From NCBI RefSeq assembly GCF_000372405.1, contig NZ_AQVC01000008.1, positions 1 to 64,000 of the forward strand: DNA of 64,000 bases, written 5' to 3'. Below, one piece after another: positions 18,849-27,536 of the stretch. The stretch is from Porphyromonas somerae DSM 23386. Its GTDB lineage: Bacteria > Bacteroidota > Bacteroidia > Bacteroidales > Porphyromonadaceae. A program made the position numbers and the translations under genes. Each line of letters begins with the position of its first letter. The first letter of the stretch is position 1. A model generated the notes under the pieces. It was not told where the DNA came from and did no database searches. It saw only the letters and a list, made by a program, of their open reading frames with translations.

Positions 18849-21800
18849 ATGGCTAAAGAAAAGAAATTTATTACCTGTGATGGTAACCAAGCCGCTGCAC
18901 ATATTGCCTATATGTTTAGCGAAGTGGCTGCCATCTATCCTATCACTCCGTCTACAACCATGGCGGAGCACGTGGATGCTTGGAGTGCTGAGGGTCGCCT
19001 CAATATCTTCGGTGAGCGTGTACGAGTAGAGGAGATGCAGAGTGAGGCTGGTGCCGCTGGTGCAGTACACGGCTCGCTTCAGGCTGGTGCTCTTACCTCC
19101 ACCTTTACCGCTTCTCAGGGTCTACTCCTGATGCTCCCCAATATGTATAAGATCGCTGGTGAGTTGCTCCCAGGCGTATTCCATGTGGCTGCTCGTACCG
19201 TAGCTTCTCACGCACTTTCTATCCTTGGTGACCACCAGGACGTGATGAGTGCACGTGGACTTGGCTTCGCACAGCTCTCTACCGCTTCGGTACAAGAGGT
19301 AATGGACCTTGCAGCTGTGGCTCACCTTGCAGCTATCAAGACAAGAGTGCCATTCATTCACTTCTTCGATGGTTTCCGTACTTCTCACGAGATCCAAAAG
19401 ATCGAGGAGATGCAGATGGAAGACCTTAAGCCACTAGTAGATCAAGAGGCACTTTATGCATTCCGCAAGCGTGCTTTGGCTCCTGATAGCCCTGCTACTA
19501 GAGGTACCGCACAGAATGACGACGTATTCTTCCAAGCTCGCGAGGCTAGCAATATCTTCTACCAGTCTGTGCCAGATGTAGTGCAGGAGTATATGGATGA
19601 GATTGCCAAGATTACTGGCCGTCAGTATCATCTATTCGATTACTATGGTGCTGATGATGCTGAGCATATGATCATCGCCATGGGCTCCATGACCAAGATG
19701 TGTAAGGATGTGGTAGACCTCCTCAATAGCCAAGGCAAGAAGGTAGGTATGCTCACCGTACACCTCTACCGCCCATTCTCAGTAAAGCACTTCCTAGGTG
19801 CTATTCCAAAGAGCGTGAAGCGTATTGCAGTATTGGATAGAACTAAGGAGAGCGGTTCTGTAGGCGAGCCACTTTATAGCGATGTTAAGAGCGCCCTTTA
19901 TGGTACCGAGAATGCTCCTATCGTAGTGGGTGGTCGCTATGGTCTTTCAAGTAAGGACACCACTCCTGGCCAGATTGTAGCTGTATTCAAGAATCTTGAG
20001 CTACCTGAGCCAAAGAATCACTTCACCGTAGGTATCGTAGATGATGTAACCTTTACCTCTCTTCCAGTAGAGCAAGATCCAGAGCTCGATAACGGTGCTT
20101 ATGAGTGTATGTTCTACGGACTTGGTAGTGATGGTACTGTAGGTGCTAATAAAAACTCTATCAAGATCATCGGTGACAACACCAATAAGTATGTACAGGC
20201 TTACTTCCAGTACGACTCTAAGAAGTCGGGAGGTTTCACCTGTAGCCACCTCCGCTTCGGAGATAAGAAGATCCGTAGTACTTACTACGTAAATCAGCCT
20301 CACTTCCTAGCTTGTCACGTACCTGCCTATCTGCGTATGTATGACCTTACTAAGGGGCTGAGAAGAGGCGGTACCTTCCTACTCAATAGCATCTGGGATG
20401 TTAATGAGGTTGAGAAGCACCTGCCAAATAAGATGAAGAGGTACTTCGCTCAGAATGAGATCAACTTCTACATGATCAATGCTACTCAGATAGCTCAGGA
20501 GATTGGTCTTGGCAACCGTACCAATACCATCTTGCAATCGGCTTTCTTCAAGATTACCGGTGTAATCCCTTACGAGCTAGCTGTAGAGCAGATGAAGAAG
20601 TTCATCATGAAGTCTTACGGACACAAGGGTGATGCAGTGGTAAGCAAAAACTACCAAGCTGTAGATAAGGGTGGTGAGCTACTCGTAAAGGTTCCAGTTA
20701 ATCCTGAGTGGGCTAACCTTCCAGATGACGAGATCGAGGTACACCCAGACGACACCCCATTCGTAAGAGATGTAGTAAGGGTGATCAATGCTCGCGAGGG
20801 TTACGGTCTGCCAGTATCTGCATTTAAGGGTCGCGAAGACGGTACTTGGGAGAATGGTACTTCCAACTCCGAGAAGCGTGGTGTAGCAGCTCTTGTACCA
20901 GAGTGGAAGATCGAGAACTGTATCCAGTGTAACCAGTGTGCGTACGTATGTCCTCACGCCACTATTCGTCCATTCCTACTTGATGAGGAGGAGGTGAAGA
21001 ATGCTCCAGAGGGATACGAGACACTCAAGGCAATTGGTAAGCCATTCGCTGGTCTTCAGTTCCGCATGCAGGTAGACGTGCTTGACTGTATGGGTTGTGG
21101 CAACTGTGCTGATATCTGCCCAGGTAATAAGAATGGCAAGGCCCTAGAGATGAAGCCTATCGAAAGCCAGCTACCTCTACAGCCACTTTGGGATTACTCT
21201 TACAAGAATGTAACCAACAAGGCACACCTAGTAGACGTTAAGGCCAACGTGAAGAACTCTCAATTTGCTAAGCCTCTATTCGAGTTTAGCGGTTCTTGTG
21301 CAGGTTGTGGTGAGACTCCTTATGTAAGGCTACTTACTCAGCTATTTGGTACTCGTCAGATGGTAGCCAACGCTACAGGTTGTTCTTCTATCTACTCTGC
21401 TTCTTCTCCAAGTACTCCTTACACCACCAACCTATGTGGTCAGGGACCAGCTTGGGCTAACTCTCTATTCGAGGATAATGCAGAGTTTGGTTACGGTATG
21501 CACACTGCTGCTCTTAAGCTCCGTGAGCGTCTAGAGCACTACGTGAAGGATATCCTTGACGGTGCTAAGGAGGCTCCAATCAATGTTGAGCTACTACGTG
21601 AGTGGTACGACAACCGCGAGGATGCTGATAAGAGCCGTGAGGTCGCTGATAAGATTATCCCAGAGATCCGCAAGAGCAATCACGCAGAGATCCGTACACT
21701 TGATGCACTTTCCAATTACTTTGTGAAGCGTAGCCAGTGGATCATCGGTGGTGACGGTTGGGCATACGATATCGGCTTCGGTGGTCTTGACCACGTACTC

Positions 21801-22412
21801 GCTAGTGGCGAGAATGTCAATGTTCTCATCCTTGATACCGAGGTTTACTCCAATACTGGTGGACAGAGCTCTAAGAGTACTCCTACCGGTGCTATTGCCA
21901 AGTTCGCTGCTTCAGGTAAGCGTATCCGCAAGAAGGACCTTGGCCTGATGATGACCACCTACGGTTACATCTATGTAGCACAAGTAGCAATGGGTGCAAA
22001 CCACGCCCAGACCCTCAAGGCGATCCGCGAGGCTGAGGCATTTGATGGCCCATCTGTAGTGATCGCTTACTCACCATGTATTGAGCACGGACTGAAGGCC
22101 GGTATGGGTAAGAGCCAGCGTGAAGAGGAGATGGCAGTAGAGTGCGGTTACTGGCACCTATGGAGATACAATCCTGAGCTCATCAACGAGGGTAAGAATC
22201 CATTTAGCCTCGACTCTAAGGAGCCAGATTGGTCGAAGTTCCACGACTTCCTAATGGGTGAGGTGCGTTACAACTCACTTGCTAAGAAGTATCCACAAGA
22301 GGCAGAGGAGCTATTCGCAGTAGCTCAGCAAGATGCTCAGCGCAGGTACTACAAGTACAAGCTACGCTCAGAGTTCAATCTTGATGCACCTTATGTAGCT
22401 GAGGAGAAGTAA
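18849..22412 (+). CDS. nifJ: pyruvate:ferredoxin (flavodoxin) oxidoreductase
   Basis: 1187-residue single-chain PFOR: pyruvate plus CoA gives acetyl-CoA, CO2 and reduced ferredoxin. Order: pyrimidine-binding domain (AYMFSEVAAIYPITPSTTMAEH), domain III, an EKR-like middle region, two 4Fe-4S motifs (CIQCNQCAYVCPH and CMGCGNCADICPG), then the TPP domain with CAGCGETPY, GDGWAYDIGFGG and DTEVYSNTGGQ. The start MAKEKKFITCDGN (18849) matches the family; an upstream in-frame start is unlikely. Strongly biased codon use suggests high expression. A canonical terminator follows. Confidence 0.98.
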   Translation: MAKEKKFITCDGNQAAAHIAYMFSEVAAIYPITPSTTMAEHVDAWSAEGRLNIFGERVRVEEMQSEAGAAGAVHGSLQAGALTSTFTASQGLLLMLPNMYKIAGELLPGVFHVAARTVASHALSILGDHQDVMSARGLGFAQLSTASVQEVMDLAAVAHLAAIKTRVPFIHFFDGFRTSHEIQKIEEMQMEDLKPLVDQEALYAFRKRALAPDSPATRGTAQNDDVFFQAREASNIFYQSVPDVVQEYMDEIAKITGRQYHLFDYYGADDAEHMIIAMGSMTKMCKDVVDLLNSQGKKVGMLTVHLYRPFSVKHFLGAIPKSVKRIAVLDRTKESGSVGEPLYSDVKSALYGTENAPIVVGGRYGLSSKDTTPGQIVAVFKNLELPEPKNHFTVGIVDDVTFTSLPVEQDPELDNGAYECMFYGLGSDGTVGANKNSIKIIGDNTNKYVQAYFQYDSKKSGGFTCSHLRFGDKKIRSTYYVNQPHFLACHVPAYLRMYDLTKGLRRGGTFLLNSIWDVNEVEKHLPNKMKRYFAQNEINFYMINATQIAQEIGLGNRTNTILQSAFFKITGVIPYELAVEQMKKFIMKSYGHKGDAVVSKNYQAVDKGGELLVKVPVNPEWANLPDDEIEVHPDDTPFVRDVVRVINAREGYGLPVSAFKGREDGTWENGTSNSEKRGVAALVPEWKIENCIQCNQCAYVCPHATIRPFLLDEEEVKNAPEGYETLKAIGKPFAGLQFRMQVDVLDCMGCGNCADICPGNKNGKALEMKPIESQLPLQPLWDYSYKNVTNKAHLVDVKANVKNSQFAKPLFEFSGSCAGCGETPYVRLLTQLFGTRQMVANATGCSSIYSASSPSTPYTTNLCGQGPAWANSLFEDNAEFGYGMHTAALKLRERLEHYVKDILDGAKEAPINVELLREWYDNREDADKSREVADKIIPEIRKSNHAEIRTLDALSNYFVKRSQWIIGGDGWAYDIGFGGLDHVLASGENVNVLILDTEVYSNTGGQSSKSTPTGAIAKFAASGKRIRKKDLGLMMTTYGYIYVAQVAMGANHAQTLKAIREAEAFDGPSVVIAYSPCIEHGLKAGMGKSQREEEMAVECGYWHLWRYNPELINEGKNPFSLDSKEPDWSKFHDFLMGEVRYNSLAKKYPQEAEELFAVAQQDAQRRYYKYKLRSEFNLDAPYVAEEK

Positions 22413-22440
22413 TCTCGTTAAGCAACAGACACAATAAGTA

Positions 22441-22478
22441 AAGGGCTGGTAGAGAATCACTCTCTACCAGCCCTTTTT
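22441..22478 (+). terminator. nifJ terminator
   Basis: Perfect 15-bp stem AAGGGCTGGTAGAGA / TCTCTACCAGCCCTT with a 5-base loop, followed by TTTTT. Confidence 0.95.
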
Positions 22479-22481
22479 ATA

Positions 22482-22569
22482 TTTGGTACGTGAAGCATTT
22501 CTGTTTGATACGTGAAGTATTTTGATTTCATACGAGAAACATTTCTGTTTGGTACGTGAAACATTTACA
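22482..22569. repeat. 4 x 22-bp tandem repeat
   Basis: Four contiguous 22-bp units start at 22482, 22504, 22526 and 22548, with consensus core GGTACGTGAAACATTT followed by a CTG- or TGA-like end. A degenerate fragment (GCTCGTACAATT) follows. The sequence is unrelated to the TTAGTTGCAACTAA arrays but has the same 22-bp period. It lies just after the nifJ terminator, in the gap 22413-22745, which holds no gene. Confidence 0.9.
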
Positions 22570-22644
22570 GCTCGTACAATTGCAGAGGGTAGGGAGTATT
22601 AATATAAGCCTGCCGTGCCGTGATCATTGTGGTACCAATGGGGT

Positions 22645-22668
22645 AAGGACCTCTCCGAGGTCCTTTTT
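22645..22668. terminator. small GGACCTC palindrome, terminator-like
   Basis: AAGGACCTC / GAGGTCCTT stem with short loop followed by TTTTT. The same GGACCTC...GAGGTCC module recurs at 25210-25230, 25454-25472 and 27343-27360, so it may be a dispersed palindrome that doubles as a terminator. Confidence 0.6.
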
Positions 22669-22745
22669 CCTCAGATAATTGCCTCTTTGTGGCGGTATTA
22701 AAGCTTATCCTGAGGCTGTCTCAAAGCTCGCCATGGGGAGGTGCA

Positions 22746-23459
22746 TCACTTACCTCTATTGAGCTCCACCACCTCGCCAAGATGGATTGCCATGATCCAG
22801 TAGGTATCTGGTCCATCCGCTTTATAGAGCAGGTCCTGCACCGCTTCCCCTCCCTTTTTTATGGCAGCATCATACTTTTCCTCCGTGACACTCTCATCCA
22901 GATAGTCAAACCTGAAGATATCCCCCTTATAGGTTCTTTGAGGCATAAAGCAGATGCCCTTGATCCGCACCACCGCCGTATCTCTATTCTTGTTGTAGCC
23001 CACGCCCAGCCTTAGGTACTCAAAGTAGCGAGGCACAAAGAGGAATATTCCATCATTATAGGAATCCAACGAGAAGTCAAACTCCTCTCCCAGATTAGGG
23101 TTCAGCACTATCTGCTCCTGTGGTGACTCCCTAAGGTCGAGGTATTTGCCCATCACCGTCTCCTTTATCTCACGGTACTCCACCACCTTCTCTCCCGAAG
23201 CGATCTTATCAAACCATTGCTGATCAATCGTCAGGTAGAGACTATTATCCTTCGTACACTCCTCGCCACTTGGGATCATCTCATAGTAGTTAGGGCTCTC
23301 CAAAAGCTCCTTCGTCGCTTTCAGTTCATCAGTCTGTGGATGCTCAAAAGGCTTTCCATCCCACTCCTTCAGCTTGAAATGCAAATCAAACTCATCCCAT
23401 AGCTCCTCAATTGATTGCTTCACCCTCTTAAAAGGGGACTTCTCTACTTTTTCACTCAT
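22746..23459 (-). CDS. ASCH-domain-like protein
   Basis: 237-residue cytosolic protein of unknown role. The segment YLTIDQQWFDKIASGEKVVEYREIKE (split across residues about 75-100) matches the start of ASCH domains, a PUA-like fold thought to bind RNA or modified nucleotides. Residues about 140-190 continue the beta fold. The start MSEKVEKSPFKR at 23459 is preferred; an upstream in-frame start adds an unrelated hydrophobic stretch. It is monocistronic. Confidence 0.72.
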   Translation of the reverse strand: MSEKVEKSPFKRVKQSIEELWDEFDLHFKLKEWDGKPFEHPQTDELKATKELLESPNYYEMIPSGEECTKDNSLYLTIDQQWFDKIASGEKVVEYREIKETVMGKYLDLRESPQEQIVLNPNLGEEFDFSLDSYNDGIFLFVPRYFEYLRLGVGYNKNRDTAVVRIKGICFMPQRTYKGDIFRFDYLDESVTEEKYDAAIKKGGEAVQDLLYKADGPDTYWIMAIHLGEVVELNRGK

Positions 23460-23600
23460 ACTCGTTTCTCCTTCTGCTACTTGTTTTACCTTACTTTTCC
23501 AAACGTACACAATTATCAGCAATCAATATACCTTTAGGTAGGTATTGTGATAATGCGACTATTTGGGGAGCTTTGCTAATCGGATTTATGAAAAGATAAG

Positions 23601-24443
23601 ATGATGATGGCAGATAAAAGGAAAATAAACTTTGATGCGGTGGAGGAGACGCTTTTAATTCCACTATTGATGAGGTGGAAAGATGCTGAGAGCCCTCACC
23701 CAATTCTTGGCGATAGAGTAGCTATTGATATCGCTAATCAAATTGACTTCAACTGGGATAAATATGGTGGCTGGAATAAGATGAGCTACTATGGCTGTCT
23801 TGTTCGGGCAGGGTATTGCGATAGCGAAACTGTGAGAATAGCCTTAGAGCACTCACCTGAGTCTATCTTGTTGGTGAATGCTGGTTGTGGGCTTGACACT
23901 CGATGGCATCGGACGCTCTCATCCCTCTCAAACTACCCGAGGGTGGATCTAGACCTTAAAGAGGTAATGAATATAAGAAAAGAGGTGGTGCCACCTCTCA
24001 ATGGGGTTACGAGTGTCACTTCCGACCTTACCTCACCCGATTTTATCGAACAATTAAAAGGCATGACGGCACCTACCACTCATATTGTTTTGGTCATTGA
24101 AGGGGTACTTATGTATTTCACCGATGCAGAGATCAGAGAGCTACTGGAGCGACTTTATGCCGCTTTTGGTGAAAGAGTGACTTTGGTGGGTGATTTATTG
24201 AATAATACCATTTTGAAGCATCAACAGAAGCACGATACTCTTCGCCACTCACAGGCCGTATTCAGGTCAGGCTATGATAGTATCGCCGAGGTTGAAGCTT
24301 TGCACCCCCAGCTGAAGGTGCTTTGCCGTCGCTCAGTGTTGGATATGATGAAACCTCATATATTCATTGCTCGTCTGCTTGCTTTGATACCATCAATGCG
24401 TTGGAATACAACGGTATATACTCTTGGTTTTAGGTCGTTATAA
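23601..24443 (+). CDS. SAM-dependent methyltransferase (LCMT/TcmP-like)
   Basis: 280-residue methyltransferase of the leucine-carboxyl-methyltransferase/TcmP O-methyltransferase group. SAM motif I is LLVNAGCGLDTRW (about residues 92-104), preceded by the family DxxxxxID region and followed by YPRVDLDL (acidic ribose-binding loop), VTSDLTSPDF and LVIEGVLMYF (motif IV region). Bacterial members often methylate small-molecule carboxyl or hydroxyl groups; the substrate here is unknown. Start ATG 23601 or 23604. No operon partner. Confidence 0.82.
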   Translation: MMMADKRKINFDAVEETLLIPLLMRWKDAESPHPILGDRVAIDIANQIDFNWDKYGGWNKMSYYGCLVRAGYCDSETVRIALEHSPESILLVNAGCGLDTRWHRTLSSLSNYPRVDLDLKEVMNIRKEVVPPLNGVTSVTSDLTSPDFIEQLKGMTAPTTHIVLVIEGVLMYFTDAEIRELLERLYAAFGERVTLVGDLLNNTILKHQQKHDTLRHSQAVFRSGYDSIAEVEALHPQLKVLCRRSVLDMMKPHIFIARLLALIPSMRWNTTVYTLGFRSL

Positions 24444-24490
24444 GATCAAAACAACTTGATAAAAAAGTATAAATGGGTGTGGATATATAA

Positions 24491-24507
24491 TATATTTGCT
24501 ATCTTTG
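24491..24507 (+). promoter_or_regulatory. two overlapping TAnnTTTG boxes
   Basis: TATATTTG (24491-24498) and TATCTTTG (24500-24507) both fit the Bacteroidota -7 consensus. Transcription would start near 24512 and include the hairpin-rich leader that follows. Confidence 0.55.
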
Positions 24508-24511
24508 CCAA

Positions 24512-24626
24512 GATTTTTGATGGTACTTAGTGAAGTGCCACCATGCTCCGAAACTCGGAGGCCCATCCTCTGTGATGCCTGTGAAGGGTGTCTTTGGTGG
24601 GTTAAGTGGAATTTAGATAGACTTTT
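24512..24626 (+). ncRNA. candidate structured leader or small RNA
   Basis: Directly after the promoter boxes the sequence can form TGGTACTT-AGTG-AAGTGCCA (8 bp with one G-U) and CTCCGA-AAC-TCGGAG, then CATC/GATG. CCACC near 24538 could instead pair with GGTGG near 24596, giving two competing folds. This looks like a cis-regulatory leader of the downstream gene or a small RNA. It matches no riboswitch I recognise; I compared it mentally with SRP RNA and the fluoride riboswitch without success. Confidence 0.35.
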
Positions 24627-25118
24627 ATGAGACTAAAAACTATGCTACTTGGTATGCTGGTAACTCTCGTTGCCCTTGGGCTTTTATCAGGGAGAGTGAT
24701 TTCAGGACGTGCCGATAAGGGGCTCAACCCTGGCGAACAGATACCAAGTATGGTGGTGGATGGCTGTGATCTAGCTGAGACTTTGGCCAATGAGCCTAAG
24801 GCGGTGCTAGTCATCTGGTCGGTAGATGATGCTACCTCGAGGGTAGCCAATGCGTGGGCCTGCAATAGTGCCAGCTTGAGAGCTACCGATACACCTATCT
24901 ACTCTATCTGTCTGGATGGAGATGAGACGACAGCCACCCTCTACGCAAAGATGGACGGTGCCAAGGAAAATGTAGCCCCTATTGGGTTGCAAGGTGAGAA
25001 ACTACGAGGAGGAACCTCACTATTGGCGAGCCGTGGATCTGGCAAGGTGTACTATACCTCTCATGGTATAGTAGAGAGAGTGATGTCTGCGGAGACACTA
25101 TTTGACAAAATTCAATAA
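24627..25118 (+). CDS. membrane-anchored thioredoxin-fold-like protein lacking CxxC
   Basis: 163-residue protein with an N-terminal signal anchor (residues 5-25, MLLGMLVTLVALGLLSG) and a predicted thioredoxin-like domain (VLVIWSVDDATSRVANAW, IYSICLDGDETT, GGTSLLASRGSGKVYYTSHGIVE). The usual W-C-x-x-C is replaced by WSVDD, so redox catalysis is unlikely. Only one buried Cys or two elsewhere are seen. Family not recognised. It follows the candidate structured leader and ends at its own terminator. Confidence 0.65.
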   Translation: MRLKTMLLGMLVTLVALGLLSGRVISGRADKGLNPGEQIPSMVVDGCDLAETLANEPKAVLVIWSVDDATSRVANAWACNSASLRATDTPIYSICLDGDETTATLYAKMDGAKENVAPIGLQGEKLRGGTSLLASRGSGKVYYTSHGIVERVMSAETLFDKIQ

Positions 25119-25170
25119 GAAGAGTGAGGGGCAGGTAGCTACTAGTAGTTACCTGCCCCTCTTCTATTTT
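25119..25170 (+). terminator. terminator of the thioredoxin-like gene
   Basis: Long stem GAAGAG/CTCTTC plus AGGGGCAGGTA/TACCTGCCCCT starting right after the stop codon, followed by TATTTT. Confidence 0.9.
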
Positions 25171-25208
25171 GCGGCTTCCCGAATGATATCCATCGGAGTT
25201 TTTATGGG

Positions 25209-25474
25209 TCAGGACCTCCGCAGGAGGTCCGATTTGTTGTAGCCCCCATTCGAGGCTCGCAGAGCCGATGAATGGGGGTAAATAAGGCGACCAAAATCTA
25301 CGACCCCTTGTGGGTCGGACAACCTATTCTTGGATTGATTTTAACGTTCTAGCTTATATTGTCCGACCCACAAGGGGTCGAATATATATGTGAGCTCTTG
25401 CTTACCCCCGGTCGTTCGGGCTACGCCCTCCGACGCGGGGGCTACAACAAATCGGACCTCTGCCGAGGTCCTGA
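25209..25474. repeat. large nested inverted repeat (REP-like)
   Basis: Left arm 25209-25282 is the imperfect reverse complement of right arm 25402-25474; the outer ~38 bases (TCAGGACCTC..., GATTTGTTGTAGCCCCC) and the inner GGGGGTAA match well, with a divergent hairpin loop between. Inside lies a second, perfect 22-bp inverted repeat (25301-25322 and 25359-25380, containing CGACCCCTTGTGGGTCGG), itself partly palindromic. Each arm also carries a small GGACCTC/GAGGTCC hairpin. There is no gene in 25119-25480. Confidence 0.9.
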
Positions 25475-25480
25475 ATCCTA

Positions 25481-26806
25481 TTATTCGTCGTCTTCCTCTA
25501 GGGAGGCGAGATTTCCTTTTCGTTGTCGCTCCTCTTCAAACTTCGCTTTCATCGTTGGGTTTTGGTAGGTTAGCTTGCGGATGGTAAGTCCCTCCGCCTT
25601 GTCGTTGGCGAGCCTCAGATTGTTTTCCGAACCGACTAGTGCCTCACGCACTTTCGTGAGGTGCTGTATGGTCTTATCTATCTCATCAATCGCTTTAGTA
25701 AACTTCTCGCTGGCTAGCCGGTAGTTGTATCCAAACTTCTGCTTGAAGTCGCTTAGCTTGTCCTCAAAGTTGGTGATATCTACCGATTGTTGCCTTGCTT
25801 GCTCCAATTCCTTCTTGTACTCAATGCTTTTTTGAGAGGTCTGCTGAAGGATGGTGATCATCGGGATAAAAAACTGTGGGCGTATCACGTACATACGCTC
25901 GTACTTCGGCGACATATTCACGATGCCCGTATTGTAGAGCTCGCTATCAAGCTCCAGCATAGAGACCAGTACGGCGTACTCGCACCCCTTAGTCTTGCGG
26001 TCTTTATCTAGTTTCTCCAGAAAGTCCTCATTCTTGTGCTTGGTAGCGGTGGTCTCATTTTGGTTTTTCATCTCAAACATAATTGAGATATACTCCTGCC
26101 CATCATCGGTATAGTCGCGGAATATAAAGTCCCCTTTGGAGCCCGAGGAGGCATCATTATCCTTCTCAAAAGTGGCATTGGGAAAAAGCATACTTATCCG
26201 CCCATACTCCGTATAGCAGTGCTGCTCCAGCGTCTCTCCTACCATCTTTGTGGAGAGACGTGCCTTCATATCACGATAGAGCTCCACCTGCTCCTTGAGT
26301 AGCCGTACCTCCGTAGCATTCTCCTCACGAAGTCGATTCTCATTATTCATAGCTTCGCTTTTGGCAAGAGCCATCTGATTCTTGAGGTCAGCGATTTCTC
26401 GCTCCTTTTCCTGTACCTGATTCTTACTCAGATTCTCGACCTTCAGTAGAGCTACTTGGTGAAGACCATTGGCTTCTGCTAATTCCTTCTCCAATTTCGC
26501 GATCTGCTCCTGCTCCTTGGCCACTGCTTTGTTCACCGCATTCTCTTGAGCCACCTCACTACTCTTGAGTTGCTCCTTGAGAGATGAGAGCTCCTGATCC
26601 TTTTGCGAAATCATCTGCTCGTAATGGCGAGAGCTTTCCGATTGGGCCGCCTTTTGCTCCGCTTGCCACTGCTTTCGCTGCTCTTCGACCCTCTGCTGTA
26701 GGTCCAACTGATATTCAGCAGTCCGCACCTGCTCCACTATAGAGGCATAGTCCGCCTCATCTACGGTAAATGTACTGCCGCACTTAGGGCACTTCAACTC
26801 TTTCAT
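25481..26806 (-). CDS. DUF2130 protein with zinc ribbon and coiled coil
   Basis: 441-residue protein. An N-terminal CPKCG zinc knuckle (only one CxxC pair visible) precedes a long coiled coil (about 30-200). A C-terminal DUF2130 domain follows ([36 protein letters not shown], the last resembling a PD-(D/E)xK-like nuclease core). The last 30 residues are basic then acidic. DUF2130 proteins have no firm function; a DNA-related nuclease role is inferred from the fold. The start [10 protein letters not shown] at 26806 is clear. Confidence 0.85.
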   Translation of the reverse strand: MKELKCPKCGSTFTVDEADYASIVEQVRTAEYQLDLQQRVEEQRKQWQAEQKAAQSESSRHYEQMISQKDQELSSLKEQLKSSEVAQENAVNKAVAKEQEQIAKLEKELAEANGLHQVALLKVENLSKNQVQEKEREIADLKNQMALAKSEAMNNENRLREENATEVRLLKEQVELYRDMKARLSTKMVGETLEQHCYTEYGRISMLFPNATFEKDNDASSGSKGDFIFRDYTDDGQEYISIMFEMKNQNETTATKHKNEDFLEKLDKDRKTKGCEYAVLVSMLELDSELYNTGIVNMSPKYERMYVIRPQFFIPMITILQQTSQKSIEYKKELEQARQQSVDITNFEDKLSDFKQKFGYNYRLASEKFTKAIDEIDKTIQHLTKVREALVGSENNLRLANDKAEGLTIRKLTYQNPTMKAKFEEERQRKGNLASLEEDDE

Positions 26807-26867
26807 ACTTGTCTTGGTTAATTTTAGATATCGTAAAGATACCAAATTTCATCACCATCACATAAAA

Positions 26868-26908
26868 AATAGGTGTGTCGAGATATAGCATCTCAACACA
26901 CCTATTCT
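26868..26908. terminator. rpmH terminator
   Basis: AATAGGTGTGT-GAGAT / ATCTC-ACACACCTATT stem with a 5-base loop, followed on the minus strand by TTTTTTATG. Confidence 0.85.
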
Positions 26909-26956
26909 TATAATAAGTGCTCCCCTATGCGAAGAAGTCCTGCTGTTTCCTAGATT

Positions 26957-27097
26957 TTACTCAGAAACAGTCAGTCTAGCACGTCCCTTAGCACGACGGG
27001 CTGCTAGTACACGTCTACCATTTGCGGTAGCCATACGAGCACGGAAGCCGTGCTTATTCTTCTTTTTCCTTACCGAAGGTTGATATGTCCTCTTCAT
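26957..27097 (-). CDS. rpmH: 50S ribosomal protein L34
   Basis: 46-residue very basic protein translated from 27097: it begins [18 protein letters not shown] and continues [17 protein letters not shown], the L34 signature, ending with TVSE. L34 is a late-assembling protein of the large subunit. The usual neighbours rnpA and dnaA are absent here, so the gene stands alone between its own promoter and terminator. Confidence 0.97.
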   Translation of the reverse strand: MKRTYQPSVRKKKNKHGFRARMATANGRRVLAARRAKGRARLTVSE

Positions 27098-27140
27098 TGC
27101 TTTATGTATTTACTTAGTTCTACTGTCAATAAACGTTCGG

Positions 27141-27171
27141 CAAAGATACTAAAATTATTGCTAACTGCAAA
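27141..27171 (-). promoter_or_regulatory. rpmH promoter
   Basis: On the minus strand TTTG (27171-27168), a 19-bp spacer, then TATCTTTG (27148-27141), an excellent fit to the Bacteroidota promoter. It is about 44 bp upstream of the rpmH ATG. Confidence 0.75.
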
Positions 27172-27261
27172 TGGTTTTTCCAACCTCTATTAGGAATTAC
27201 GCGATAGAAAGTTCCGACAATAGGAATTAGATTTGATTGAACGTCAGCCAATATGGGCATA

Positions 27262-27365
27262 AGAGCACCCGACAGGGTGCCACTCAGATTGCCCCTCCGA
27301 CACGGGGGCTATCTGAATGGCACCCTGACGGGTGCTTTGTTGGGACCTCTGCCGAGGTCCTTTTT
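27262..27365. repeat. REP-like inverted repeat plus GGACCTC palindrome
   Basis: AGCACCCG...CAGGGTGCCA-TCAGAT...GCCCC (left) pairs with GGGGGCTATCTGAATGG-CACCCTGACGGGTGCT (right, read in two blocks), giving a long imperfect hairpin at 27262-27336. A GGGACCTC/GAGGTCC hairpin with T-tract follows at 27341-27365. The loop module TCCGACRCGGGGGCT is shared with 25430-25443 in the nested repeat. Confidence 0.8.
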
Positions 27366-27470
27366 CTATCGGCTTTGGGCTAAGAAGTTGGGTGAAAGAG
27401 GGTGGATTGAAATGGCGGAGAAAGTGCTTTTGTAACTACCTGATACACAGAGCTCTATTTGGGGGTCAGT

Positions 27471-27536
27471 TTAGTTGCAACTAAGCGTTTGCTTAGTTGC
27501 AACTCGTCGATCGGTTAGTTGCAACTAAACTTTTGC
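27471..27536. repeat. 22-bp palindromic array, copy C (3 units)
   Basis: Units start at 27471, 27493 and 27515. Cores are TTAGTTGCAACTAA, TTAGTTGCAACTCG and TTAGTTGCAACTAA; linkers are GCGTTTGC, TCGATCGG and ACTTTTGC. Unlike the other copies it lacks the degenerate TTAGTTGCATCTC end; its last linker reads ACTTTTGC, the reverse complement of the GCAAAAGT leader motif, so it looks inverted. Confidence 0.92.

Noticed and set aside
24512-24626. SRP RNA or fluoride riboswitch
   Set aside because: The SRP GGAAGGAAGCAGC-type motif is missing, and the fluoride aptamer pattern and a CrcB-like downstream gene are absent.
25359-25587. Two frames overlapping the nested inverted repeat
   Set aside because: They are reading through repeat arms and the end of the DUF2130 gene on the other strand.
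27253-27435. 60-codon frame
   Set aside because: Lies within the REP-like inverted repeat; composition follows the palindrome.
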